Notes under the pieces: generated by a model
What the model was told of the DNA's origin: nothing
Databases searched by the model: none
Seen by the model: only the letters and a program-made list of their open reading frames with translations
Assembly: GCF_000250675.2 (NCBI RefSeq)
Contig: NC_018681.1
Location: 7,130,001-7,194,000 of the forward strand
Direction of reading: 5' to 3'
DNA length: 64,000 nucleotides
DNA from: Nocardia brasiliensis ATCC 700358
GTDB lineage: Bacteria > Actinomycetota > Actinomycetes > Mycobacteriales > Mycobacteriaceae
Program-made: the position numbers and the translations under genes
Part shown: one piece after another, positions 57,358-64,000 of the stretch
Position numbering within the stretch: the first letter of the stretch is position 1
How the letters are laid out: each line of letters starts with the position of its first letter

Positions 57358-59199
57358 TCAGGAACGGAGGTATCGCACCTGACGCGGCTTGGCCTCGGCG
57401 TGCGCCGCGCGACCGGAAAGATGTTCGGGCACACCGACCTCCCACCACGCCCCCGCCTCGGTCCACGACGACGGCTGCGTGCGGACCACCAGCACCGCGG
57501 GTTTGGATTCGCGGACCGCGGCCGTCCTGGCCTCGGCATAGGCGGCCCGGAATTCGGCCAGGTCGGTCGCGGTATACACGGCACAACCCAGCGCCCGAGC
57601 GTGCGCGGCGAAATCCACCCGGGGCGGGTCGGCGTGGGCGCTACGGCAATCGGCGTAAAAGTTGTTGAATGGCGCGCCGCCCTGGCCTTCCTGTAATCGG
57701 GCGATTACCGCGTAGCCGTCGTTGTCGCAGACGACCGCGACGAACGGATGCCCGGCGAAAGCCGCGGAGAATAGTTCGGAATTCAACATGAGATAGGAGC
57801 CGTCGCCGAGCAGCGTGGTGACCAAACCGTCGGTATGTGCCATGGCGGCGCCCCACGCACCCGCGAGCTCATAGCCCATACACGAAAACCCGTATTCCAC
57901 GTCCATCGTCGGCGTGGCGCCGGTGGCCCGCCAGCCGCCGACCAGCTCGCCGGGCATCCCGCCCGATGCCGTCATGACGTAGTCGCTCGGGCCGCTCAGC
58001 TCGTTGACAACGCTCACCACCTGGGCATAGCTCGGTGTACCGGGGGTGTGCGCGCGAAGTTTGTCGATATGCGCGTCCCAGGTGTCGCGATGGTGGGCCG
58101 CGCGAGACGTCCACTGCGGGTCGACGCGCCAGTGCGTCAGCTGCTCGGCCAGTTCGGTGAGGGTGGCTTCGGCGTCGCCGACCACCGCGAGTGCGCCGTG
58201 TTTGACCGCGTCGAAGCGCGCCGCGTTGATCGTGACCAGGCGGACGTCCGGCGCGAACACGGTCCACGACGCAGTCGTGAAGTCCTGCAACCGAGTTCCG
58301 ACCGCGAGCACCAGATCCGCCGTCGCGGCCATGACATTCGCGGAGGCGGAACCGGTGACCCCGAGCGGACCGGCGTAGAGCGGATGCGCGTGCGGAACCA
58401 GCGTGCGGCCCGCCGTCGTCTCCACCACCGGAACGCCGTGGCGTTCGGCGAATTCCAGCGCGGTACGACCCGCGCCCGAATAGCGGACGCCGCCACCGAG
58501 CACCAGCAGCGGTCGCGTCGACGCGCGCAGTGCCGCGGCGGCATCGGCGAGTGCGCGACGATCGGCCCTAGTGCGCACGAGACGGTGCACCACCGGCGCG
58601 AACAGCGCGTCGGGGAAGTCGTAGGTCTCGGCCTGCACGTCCTGCGGCAGGGCCAGCGTCACCGGGCCCGCGTCGGCCGCGTCGGTGAGCACCCGAACTG
58701 CCTGCGGCAGTGTGGAAATCAACTGCTCCGGCCGGGTGATCCGATCGAAGTACCGGCTCACCGCGCGGAACGCGTCGTTGACCGTCGCGGTCGCGTCGCC
58801 GAAATGTTCGACCTGCTGGAGCACCGGATCGGGTGCGCGGGTGGTGAAGGTGTCGCCCGGAAGCAGCAGCAGGGGAAGACGATTGGCATGCGCCACGCCG
58901 GCCGCGGTCACCATGTTCAACGCCCCGGGGCCGATCGAAGAGGTCGCGACGCCGACCTGGCGCCGGTGCGTCGCCTTCGCGTAGCCGACCGCGGCCAGCG
59001 CCATGCCCTGTTCGGTATTGCCGCGCCAGACCGGGATCTCGTCACGCCGCTCGTGCAGCGCGGTACCGAGGCCGAGCACATTGCCGTGCCCGAAGATGCC
59101 GAAAACCGCCGGGAACAGCGGGACTTCGCGACCGTCCAGCGTCTCCGAGCGCTGCGCGACGAGCCACGCGACCAAGGCCTGTGCCGCAGTCAGTTTCAT
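57358..59199 (-). CDS. iolD: 3D-(3,5/4)-trihydroxycyclohexane-1,2-dione hydrolase
   Basis: 613 residues from ATG 59199. A thiamine-diphosphate enzyme that opens the ring in myo-inositol breakdown. Motifs: WRGNTEQGMALAAVGYAKAT (TDP glutamate), TSSIGPGALNMVTAAGVAHA, and the TDP-binding GDGSYLMLNSELFSAAFAG. Its start overlaps the iolB stop (ATGA). It is the last gene of the inositol operon in this window. Confidence 0.95.
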   Translation of the reverse strand: MKLTAAQALVAWLVAQRSETLDGREVPLFPAVFGIFGHGNVLGLGTALHERRDEIPVWRGNTEQGMALAAVGYAKATHRRQVGVATSSIGPGALNMVTAAGVAHANRLPLLLLPGDTFTTRAPDPVLQQVEHFGDATATVNDAFRAVSRYFDRITRPEQLISTLPQAVRVLTDAADAGPVTLALPQDVQAETYDFPDALFAPVVHRLVRTRADRRALADAAAALRASTRPLLVLGGGVRYSGAGRTALEFAERHGVPVVETTAGRTLVPHAHPLYAGPLGVTGSASANVMAATADLVLAVGTRLQDFTTASWTVFAPDVRLVTINAARFDAVKHGALAVVGDAEATLTELAEQLTHWRVDPQWTSRAAHHRDTWDAHIDKLRAHTPGTPSYAQVVSVVNELSGPSDYVMTASGGMPGELVGGWRATGATPTMDVEYGFSCMGYELAGAWGAAMAHTDGLVTTLLGDGSYLMLNSELFSAAFAGHPFVAVVCDNDGYAVIARLQEGQGGAPFNNFYADCRSAHADPPRVDFAAHARALGCAVYTATDLAEFRAAYAEARTAAVRESKPAVLVVRTQPSSWTEAGAWWEVGVPEHLSGRAAHAEAKPRQVRYLRS

Positions 59200-60083
59200 C
59201 CGTTCCGTCCTTCGTGAGTGGTGACGGGGCAGCGCGGATCGAGCGGTTCGTCGTCCCAGCTGCCGCGTACCCAGCTGTGCGCCGGGTCGTCGCAGAAGGC
59301 CATCGAGCGCTGCGGCCCCGGACCCGCGAGCACGTTGAGGTAATACATCGGGTAGCCCGGCGCGGCGATGCACGGTCCGTGATAGCCGTGCGGGACCAGG
59401 AATACATCGCCGTCACGCACCGCGACGTTCTCGTCCAGCAGGCCGTCGGCGGTGTAGGTGCGGTGCATGCCGAAACCCGTCCGGGACGGGGTGATGCCGT
59501 CGCGTCCGGCGATGCGGAAGTAGTAGATCTCCTCGTTGACGACCTCGCAGTCGCTCGCCTCGTCGTGCTTGTGCGGCGGATAGGACGACCAGTTGCCGTC
59601 CGGGGTGATCAACTCACAGGCGTTCAGCTTGTCGGCGTGCTCCCACACCCCCGGCACCCCGAAGTTGGTCACCTGGCGGGTGGCCCGGCCCGCACCGCGG
59701 ATATCGACCGGCACCTGCTCGGCGGGACCGTATTTCGGGGTCAGCCGGTTCGCGCAGCGGGCCATCGGCAGCGCGACCTCGAGCGCGCGCTCGGCGTGCA
59801 GTGTGACTTCGGCGTCACGCGGTACGTACGCGAAATCCGTCACCCGGGTGAAAACCGATTCCCGGCCGGTCAATTCGAAGGTCACGTCGTCGACCTGCAC
59901 CGTGCACGACCCGGACAGCGGAAGCACGAAGGCCTCGAACTCGCCGGTGCGCAGCATCCGGTTCTGGCCGGGAGCCAAGGTGAGCACGCGCAGTCCGGTG
60001 TAGTGCCAACCGGCGTCCTCCGGCGTGAGGACGACCGGATCGTTGCCCGCGCCGACGGTTCCGGCCGGTCGGTGCAGCTTCAT
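59196..60083 (-). CDS. iolB: 5-deoxy-glucuronate isomerase
   Basis: 295 residues. Cupin-type isomerase converting 5-deoxy-glucuronate to 2-keto-5-deoxygluconate. The metal-binding cupin motif is PPHKHDEASDCEVVNEEIYY, and the C-terminal VPHGYHGPCIAAPGYPMYYL is typical of IolB. ATG 60083 overlaps the stop of the upstream gene and its own stop overlaps iolD, so the three are translationally coupled. Confidence 0.96.
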   Translation of the reverse strand: MKLHRPAGTVGAGNDPVVLTPEDAGWHYTGLRVLTLAPGQNRMLRTGEFEAFVLPLSGSCTVQVDDVTFELTGRESVFTRVTDFAYVPRDAEVTLHAERALEVALPMARCANRLTPKYGPAEQVPVDIRGAGRATRQVTNFGVPGVWEHADKLNACELITPDGNWSSYPPHKHDEASDCEVVNEEIYYFRIAGRDGITPSRTGFGMHRTYTADGLLDENVAVRDGDVFLVPHGYHGPCIAAPGYPMYYLNVLAGPGPQRSMAFCDDPAHSWVRGSWDDEPLDPRCPVTTHEGRNG

Positions 60084-60973
60084 CGCGCCTCCCGCAGCAT
60101 CTTCGCCGCCTGATCGACCGCCGCGGCCACGTCCCCGTCCGGCGGATACAGCAGCGTGCGACCGACCACCAGACCGCGGACCACGTCGTGGCCCAGCGCG
60201 CCATCCCAGAAGGCGAGGTCGGCCGCGGGGTCACCCGACGGAGCGCCGCCCAGCACCACGACGGGGAGCGTGGTCGCGTCGAGGACCGAAACATCCTGCG
60301 GGGCAGGGATCTTCAACCAGGTGTACGCGGAGGTGACGCCGAGCCCGGAGGCCACCGTGATCGCCCTGGACAGCGACGGCGCGTCCTTGCTCATCACCAG
60401 CGACCCGGACTCGTTGCGGTGGTAGGGCAACGGCTCGACCATCGCCATCAAACCGTTCGCGGCCAGTTCCGAGACCGCCTGCGCGCAGGCCTGCAGCGTC
60501 GGCACCGTGCCCGCGTCCGAATCGACCAGGCGCAGCAGCATTTTGCCGCCGTCGAGGCGGAACCGGGCCAGCGAGTCCGCGTCGTAGCCGGTGAACCGGT
60601 CGTCGATCTCCCACTCCGCACCGGCCAGGCCGCCACGGTTCATCGAACCGATCACCACCTTGTCGTCCAGCGCGTCCAGCAGCAGCAGTTCCTCGACGAT
60701 GTCCGGGGAACCGAGCACGCCGTCGACATCCGGATGCGCGAGCGCGATCAGCAAGCGCTCCAGCAGCGTGCGCCGGTCGGCCATGGCGGTGCGGTCCGAT
60801 CCGACGCCGAGGGCGCCGCGGGCCGGGTGATCGGCGGCGACCAGGAACAGGGTCTGCTTGTCCGCGAGCAGGTTCGCGCGACGCATCCGCTTCGCATAGG
60901 CCCGTTCGACCGCCGCCGGGTCCGTCGCGCGGACGCGCAGCAGCTCACGCCAGCGTCCGTCGGTCAAATGCAC
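60080..60973 (-). CDS. Cgl0159-family (beta/alpha)8-barrel protein of the inositol cluster
   Basis: 297 residues from GTG 60973, preceded by GGAGG; a longer frame was not used. The sequence (QTLFLVAADHPARGALGVGS, GKMLLRLVDSDAGTVPTLQA, DATTLPVVVLGGAPSGDPAA) matches the actinobacterial Cgl0159 family, a barrel protein found in iol clusters of Corynebacterium. It probably acts as the aldolase or a related late step that iolJ supplies elsewhere; this is inferred from cluster content. Confidence 0.85.
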   Translation of the reverse strand: MHLTDGRWRELLRVRATDPAAVERAYAKRMRRANLLADKQTLFLVAADHPARGALGVGSDRTAMADRRTLLERLLIALAHPDVDGVLGSPDIVEELLLLDALDDKVVIGSMNRGGLAGAEWEIDDRFTGYDADSLARFRLDGGKMLLRLVDSDAGTVPTLQACAQAVSELAANGLMAMVEPLPYHRNESGSLVMSKDAPSLSRAITVASGLGVTSAYTWLKIPAPQDVSVLDATTLPVVVLGGAPSGDPAADLAFWDGALGHDVVRGLVVGRTLLYPPDGDVAAAVDQAAKMLREAR

Positions 60974-61007
60974 CGTAGTTCCTCCGATTCCGGGTTCATC
61001 CGCTGGT

Positions 61008-61946
61008 TCAGCGGCATAGCAGTTCCTCGATTTCCGCGTCCGTCGGCATGGCGTCCGCGCAGGCCAGGCGCGAGGCCACCAGTGCGCCCGCGGCATTGGC
61101 GTAGGTGGCGATGCGGTGTGGATCCCAGTCCGAGAGCAGCCCGTGGATCAGGGCACCGCCGAATCCATCCCCCGCGCCCAGCCCGCACACCACCTCGACA
61201 CGGCACGGCGGCACCGTCCAGCGTTCGTATTCGGTCGCCACGAGCACGCCCTCGGCACCCCGTTTGATCACCGCGAGCCGCACCCCGCGCGCGAGCAGCC
61301 GGTCCGCCGCCGCGTCGGGATCGGCGGTGCCCACGGCGACTTGGACCTCGGTGCGATTGCCGACGACTACGTTGACGTGATCGATCATCCAACCGATCTC
61401 CCGCTGCGCGGTCGCGACATCCGGCCAGAACATCGGCCGATAGTCGAGATCGAGCACCGTGTGCCCACGGCGGGCGCGGCGCTCCAGCACCGCGCGCTGC
61501 GTGCCGCGGCCGGGTTCCGCGCTGACGCCCGTGCCGGTGACCCACAGCAGCGGCACCGAATCCACCACGTCCCAGGGCACCTCGTCCACGGTGAGCGTGA
61601 GATCCGGTGCGATGGGCGCACGATAGAACAGCAGTGGCGGGTCGGCGGGCGGATTCAGCTCGCAGAACACCACCGGCGTCAGCAGATCCGGCTCGGTCGA
61701 CACGTAGTCGGCGCGAACACCGAATTCGCCCAACGCCTTTCGGACATAGTCCCCGAATCCGTCCGGCCCGACCTTGGTCAGCACCGCGCTGTCCCGGCCG
61801 AGCCGGGCGGCGGCCACCGCGACGTTGGTCGCGGTGCCGCCCAGCGATTTCGCGAACGATTCGACCTCGGCGAGGCCGACACCGCTCTGCTGCGGGTAGA
61901 GGTCGACGCCGACCCGGCCGAGCGTCAGCACCTCCGGGCCGGTCAC
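61008..61946 (-). CDS. iolC: 5-dehydro-2-deoxygluconokinase
   Basis: 312 residues from GTG 61946, which overlaps the ABC ATPase stop (GTGA). PfkB-family kinase: SFAKSLGGTATNVAVAAARL (substrate-binding start) and CGLGAGDGFGGALIHGLLSD (catalytic Asp and anion hole). Phosphorylates 2-deoxy-5-keto-gluconate in the inositol route. Confidence 0.95.
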   Translation of the reverse strand: MTGPEVLTLGRVGVDLYPQQSGVGLAEVESFAKSLGGTATNVAVAAARLGRDSAVLTKVGPDGFGDYVRKALGEFGVRADYVSTEPDLLTPVVFCELNPPADPPLLFYRAPIAPDLTLTVDEVPWDVVDSVPLLWVTGTGVSAEPGRGTQRAVLERRARRGHTVLDLDYRPMFWPDVATAQREIGWMIDHVNVVVGNRTEVQVAVGTADPDAAADRLLARGVRLAVIKRGAEGVLVATEYERWTVPPCRVEVVCGLGAGDGFGGALIHGLLSDWDPHRIATYANAAGALVASRLACADAMPTDAEIEELLCR

Positions 61947-62752
61947 GGCACCACCCGCTGCAATTCGTGTTGCAACGCGTCCAATTCGGCGCCACCCGCC
62001 ATCTGCCGGGTGAGTTCCGAGACATCTATCTCCGACTTCTCGTACGAGCCCAGCATGGCTCCGCGTTTGAGCAGCAGGAAACGATCACCGACCGGGTACG
62101 CGTGGTGCGGGTTGTGCGTGATGAGGATTACGCCCAGGCCCCGATCACGCGCCTGCACCACGTATTTCAGCACCACGCCTGCCTGTTTTACGCCGAGCGC
62201 GGCGGTCGGTTCGTCGAGGATCAGAACTTTGGCGCCGTAGTGCACGGCCCGCGCGATCGCGACGCACTGCCGTTGCCCGCCGGACAGCGTGCCGACCGGT
62301 TGCTCCATGTCCCGCAACTCGATACCCATGTCCGACAGACCTTTTCGGGCAATCGCGCGTCCTTTGGCGCGATCCAGCAGCCGGAACGGGCCGTAGCCGA
62401 CGGTGGGCTCCGAGCCGAGCACGAAGTTGCGCCAAACGCTCATCAGCGGGACCACCGCCAGATCCTGATAGACGGTGGCGATGCCGTGATCCAATGCCGC
62501 ACGCGGAGAGGACAACCGGACCGGCTCGCCCTCGATCCGCAGCTCGCCGCGATCGTGCTGGTGCACGCCCGCAAGGATTTTGATCAGCGTCGACTTGCCC
62601 GCGCCGTTGTCACCCAGGATGCAGGTGACCTCACCCGCGTTCACCACGGTCGACACGTCCTGCAACGCGACCACGCCGCCGTAGCTCTTGCCGAGGCCGA
62701 TCGCCTCGATGAGGGGGATGCCCGTCGCATCGCCCCGCGCTGCTGTAGTCAT
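61943..62752 (-). CDS. Sugar (probably inositol) ABC transporter, ATP-binding protein
   Basis: 269 residues from ATG 62752. Single ABC domain: Walker A GDNGAGKST, Q-loop VYQDLAVVPLMS, signature LSGGQRQ, Walker B VLILDEPTAALG and H-loop THNPHH. Unlike the classic two-domain RbsA/XylG proteins, it has only one ABC domain, which would work as a homodimer. ATG overlaps the permease stop. Confidence 0.93.
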   Translation of the reverse strand: MTTAARGDATGIPLIEAIGLGKSYGGVVALQDVSTVVNAGEVTCILGDNGAGKSTLIKILAGVHQHDRGELRIEGEPVRLSSPRAALDHGIATVYQDLAVVPLMSVWRNFVLGSEPTVGYGPFRLLDRAKGRAIARKGLSDMGIELRDMEQPVGTLSGGQRQCVAIARAVHYGAKVLILDEPTAALGVKQAGVVLKYVVQARDRGLGVILITHNPHHAYPVGDRFLLLKRGAMLGSYEKSEIDVSELTRQMAGGAELDALQHELQRVVP

Positions 62753-63798
62753 CGGCGTACCCTCTCGGCTCGCTTCTGGAATCTGTTGTTGACCAGCACC
62801 GCCGCCAGCAAGAGCACACCCAGGAACAGCATGAACCAGTCGCTGTCCCAGCGTGCGAACACGATGCCCTGGCGGGCCATGCCGAAGATCAGCGCGCCGA
62901 TCGCGGCGCCGACGGCCGAACCGAAACCACCGGTCAGCAGGCAGCCGCCGACCACCGCGGCGATGATGTAGTGCAGTTCGAGCCCCACGCCCTGATTCGC
63001 CTGCACGCTGGCGAAGCGCAGGATGCCGCACGAACCGACCACCCAGCCGGCGAAGGCCGTGGTCATGAAGAGGATGATCTTCGTCCGATCGGCGGGCACG
63101 CCCACCGCCCGCGCGTTCGGCAGCGCACCGCCGACCGCGAAGATCCAGTTGCCGAACCTGGTGCGCACCAGCACGATCGCGGCGATCGCGGTCAGCACGA
63201 TCCACCAGATGACCGAGGCCTGGATCCGCGCGTCGCCGATGTTCAACGTCGAGGCGAACACCCACCCGGCCGAGTTGTAGCCCTCGGCACTCCGAATGCC
63301 CGACACCTGAACGGTTCCGGTGACCAGGCGGGTCACGCCGAGGTTGAGGCCTTGCAGCGCAAGGAAAGTGCCGAGGGTGACGATGAAACTCGGTAGTCCG
63401 GTGCGCATCACGAGCCAGCCGTTGAACGCGCCGACCAGCAGGGCCAGCACCAGCGAGGCCAGCAGCGCGAACCAGACGTTCCAGCCGGCGTGCACCGCGA
63501 GCAAGGCGGTGACCAACGCGGTCGACGCGGTCATCACACCGGCCGACAGATCGAATTCGCCACCGATCATCAACAGCGCCACCGCGACCGCCATGATGCC
63601 GAGCGTGGACGAATCGTCCAGCCAGGTCGCGACGCCGAGCGGACTCAGGAAGCGGTCGGTGATGATCGAGAAGAACACGAACACGAGCAGGGCGCCGAGC
63701 GCGGCGCCGATCTCGGGGCGGACGGCGAGCCGTTGCAGCAGCGACGGTCCGTCCTGGGCGGCCGGTGCGGCCTCGGTAGCTTTTGTGGCAGTAGTCAT
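62749..63798 (-). CDS. Sugar (probably inositol) ABC transporter, permease
   Basis: 349 residues from ATG 63798 (AGGAG 8 bp upstream). Branched-chain/ribose-type permease: 9-10 helices with GGEFDLSAGVMTASTALVTA and GLPSFIVTLGTFLALQGLNL typical of the RbsC/XylH family. The gene is coupled to the ATPase gene by a 4-bp overlap. The substrate is inferred to be myo-inositol from the following iol genes. Confidence 0.93.
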   Translation of the reverse strand: MTTATKATEAAPAAQDGPSLLQRLAVRPEIGAALGALLVFVFFSIITDRFLSPLGVATWLDDSSTLGIMAVAVALLMIGGEFDLSAGVMTASTALVTALLAVHAGWNVWFALLASLVLALLVGAFNGWLVMRTGLPSFIVTLGTFLALQGLNLGVTRLVTGTVQVSGIRSAEGYNSAGWVFASTLNIGDARIQASVIWWIVLTAIAAIVLVRTRFGNWIFAVGGALPNARAVGVPADRTKIILFMTTAFAGWVVGSCGILRFASVQANQGVGLELHYIIAAVVGGCLLTGGFGSAVGAAIGALIFGMARQGIVFARWDSDWFMLFLGVLLLAAVLVNNRFQKRAERVRR

Positions 63799-63815
63799 CT
63801 CATTCACTCCTGACC

Positions 63816-64000
63816 TCACCGCGTGCCCTGTGCCACGAGCGCGGCGACGGCATCGACGTTGTTCTTGTCGACGAAGGCCGGACCCGTCTGCACCGGTGCG
63901 CCGCCACCGACGGTGTTCAGGTTCGTCCGGTAGGCCTGCAACAGCACCACCGGCAGGTAGCCCTGCTCGTACTGCTGCTGGTCGACCGCGAACAGCAGCT
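63816..64000 (-). CDS. Sugar ABC transporter substrate-binding protein (C-terminal end only)
   Basis: The last ~60 codons of a periplasmic-binding-protein-like gene, ending before the permease. The readable C-terminus is LLFAVDQQQYEQGYLPVVLL ... GPAFVDKNNVDAVAALVAQG, as in RbsB-like type I sugar-binding proteins, which end with 'PV(v/l)VTKEN'. The gene begins outside the window. Its stop is 17 bp before the permease ATG. Confidence 0.8.
   Translation of the reverse strand, partial: LLFAVDQQQYEQGYLPVVLLQAYRTNLNTVGGGAPVQTGPAFVDKNNVDAVAALVAQGTR

Overview
The window is high-GC actinobacterial DNA, most likely from Nocardia or a close relative (Mycobacteriales). This rests on gene content and order: a SepIVA-type DivIVA protein, lysine/alanine-tailed HupB, the two-domain Nudix/histidine-phosphatase MutT1, FbiD for coenzyme F420, WXG100-like proteins, and a gene order that follows the Mycobacterium tuberculosis chromosome (as remembered, not searched) for long stretches. 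I saw no phage, insertion sequence, CRISPR array or rRNA.

Layout. 1-4910 (minus): PHP-domain protein, RibD/DHFR-like reductase, mutM, rnc, rpmF, DUF177, sepIVA. 5274-5792: a GtrA membrane protein. 5850-10843 (minus): a hypothetical protein, coaD, rsmD, pyruvate carboxylase. 11240-16633: a cobalamin riboswitch and metE, an epoxide-hydrolase-like protein, a DUF1737 protein, a RamB/PrpR-like regulator and an NTF2-like protein. 16642-27477: recG, a DAK2/FakA-like protein, rpmB, GNAT, a crotonase, an alpha/beta hydrolase, a small secreted protein, ung, thiL, a DUF3515 protein and a small membrane protein. 27501-29640: two different D-Ala-D-Ala ligases side by side. 29875-32473: a lower-GC cassette of four genes with WXG100/ESX-like features, sitting between ddlA and gpsA. 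32477-45598: gpsA, fbiD, ppk1, mutT1, hupB, leuD, leuC, an IclR regulator, a probable F420 oxidoreductase, DUF5302, tRNA-Glu, tRNA-Gln, gltX and an FAH-family hydrolase. 45845-51259: MFS, TetR, Uma2, leuB, serA. 51480-57185: a possible 39-residue peptide gene, a LysR/MFS pair, a RlaP nucleotidyltransferase, an HxlR/DHFR-like pair, cspA and an Imm5-like protein. 57358-64000 (minus): an inositol operon (sugar ABC transporter, iolC, a Cgl0159-family protein, iolB, iolD), running off the window.

Functions cluster into DNA and RNA maintenance (mutM, rnc, recG, ung, mutT1, hupB), translation (rpmF, rpmB, gltX, two tRNAs), amino-acid biosynthesis (metE, leuBCD, serA), cell wall (two ligases) and inositol breakdown. 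The least explained parts are the WXG100-like cassette at 29875-32473, the tandem ligases, repeat expansions in and around thiL and the DUF3515 gene, and the small ORF at 51480-51599. Start codons were moved from the longest ORF to internal starts where a Shine-Dalgarno site, overlap geometry or remembered family alignment supported it.
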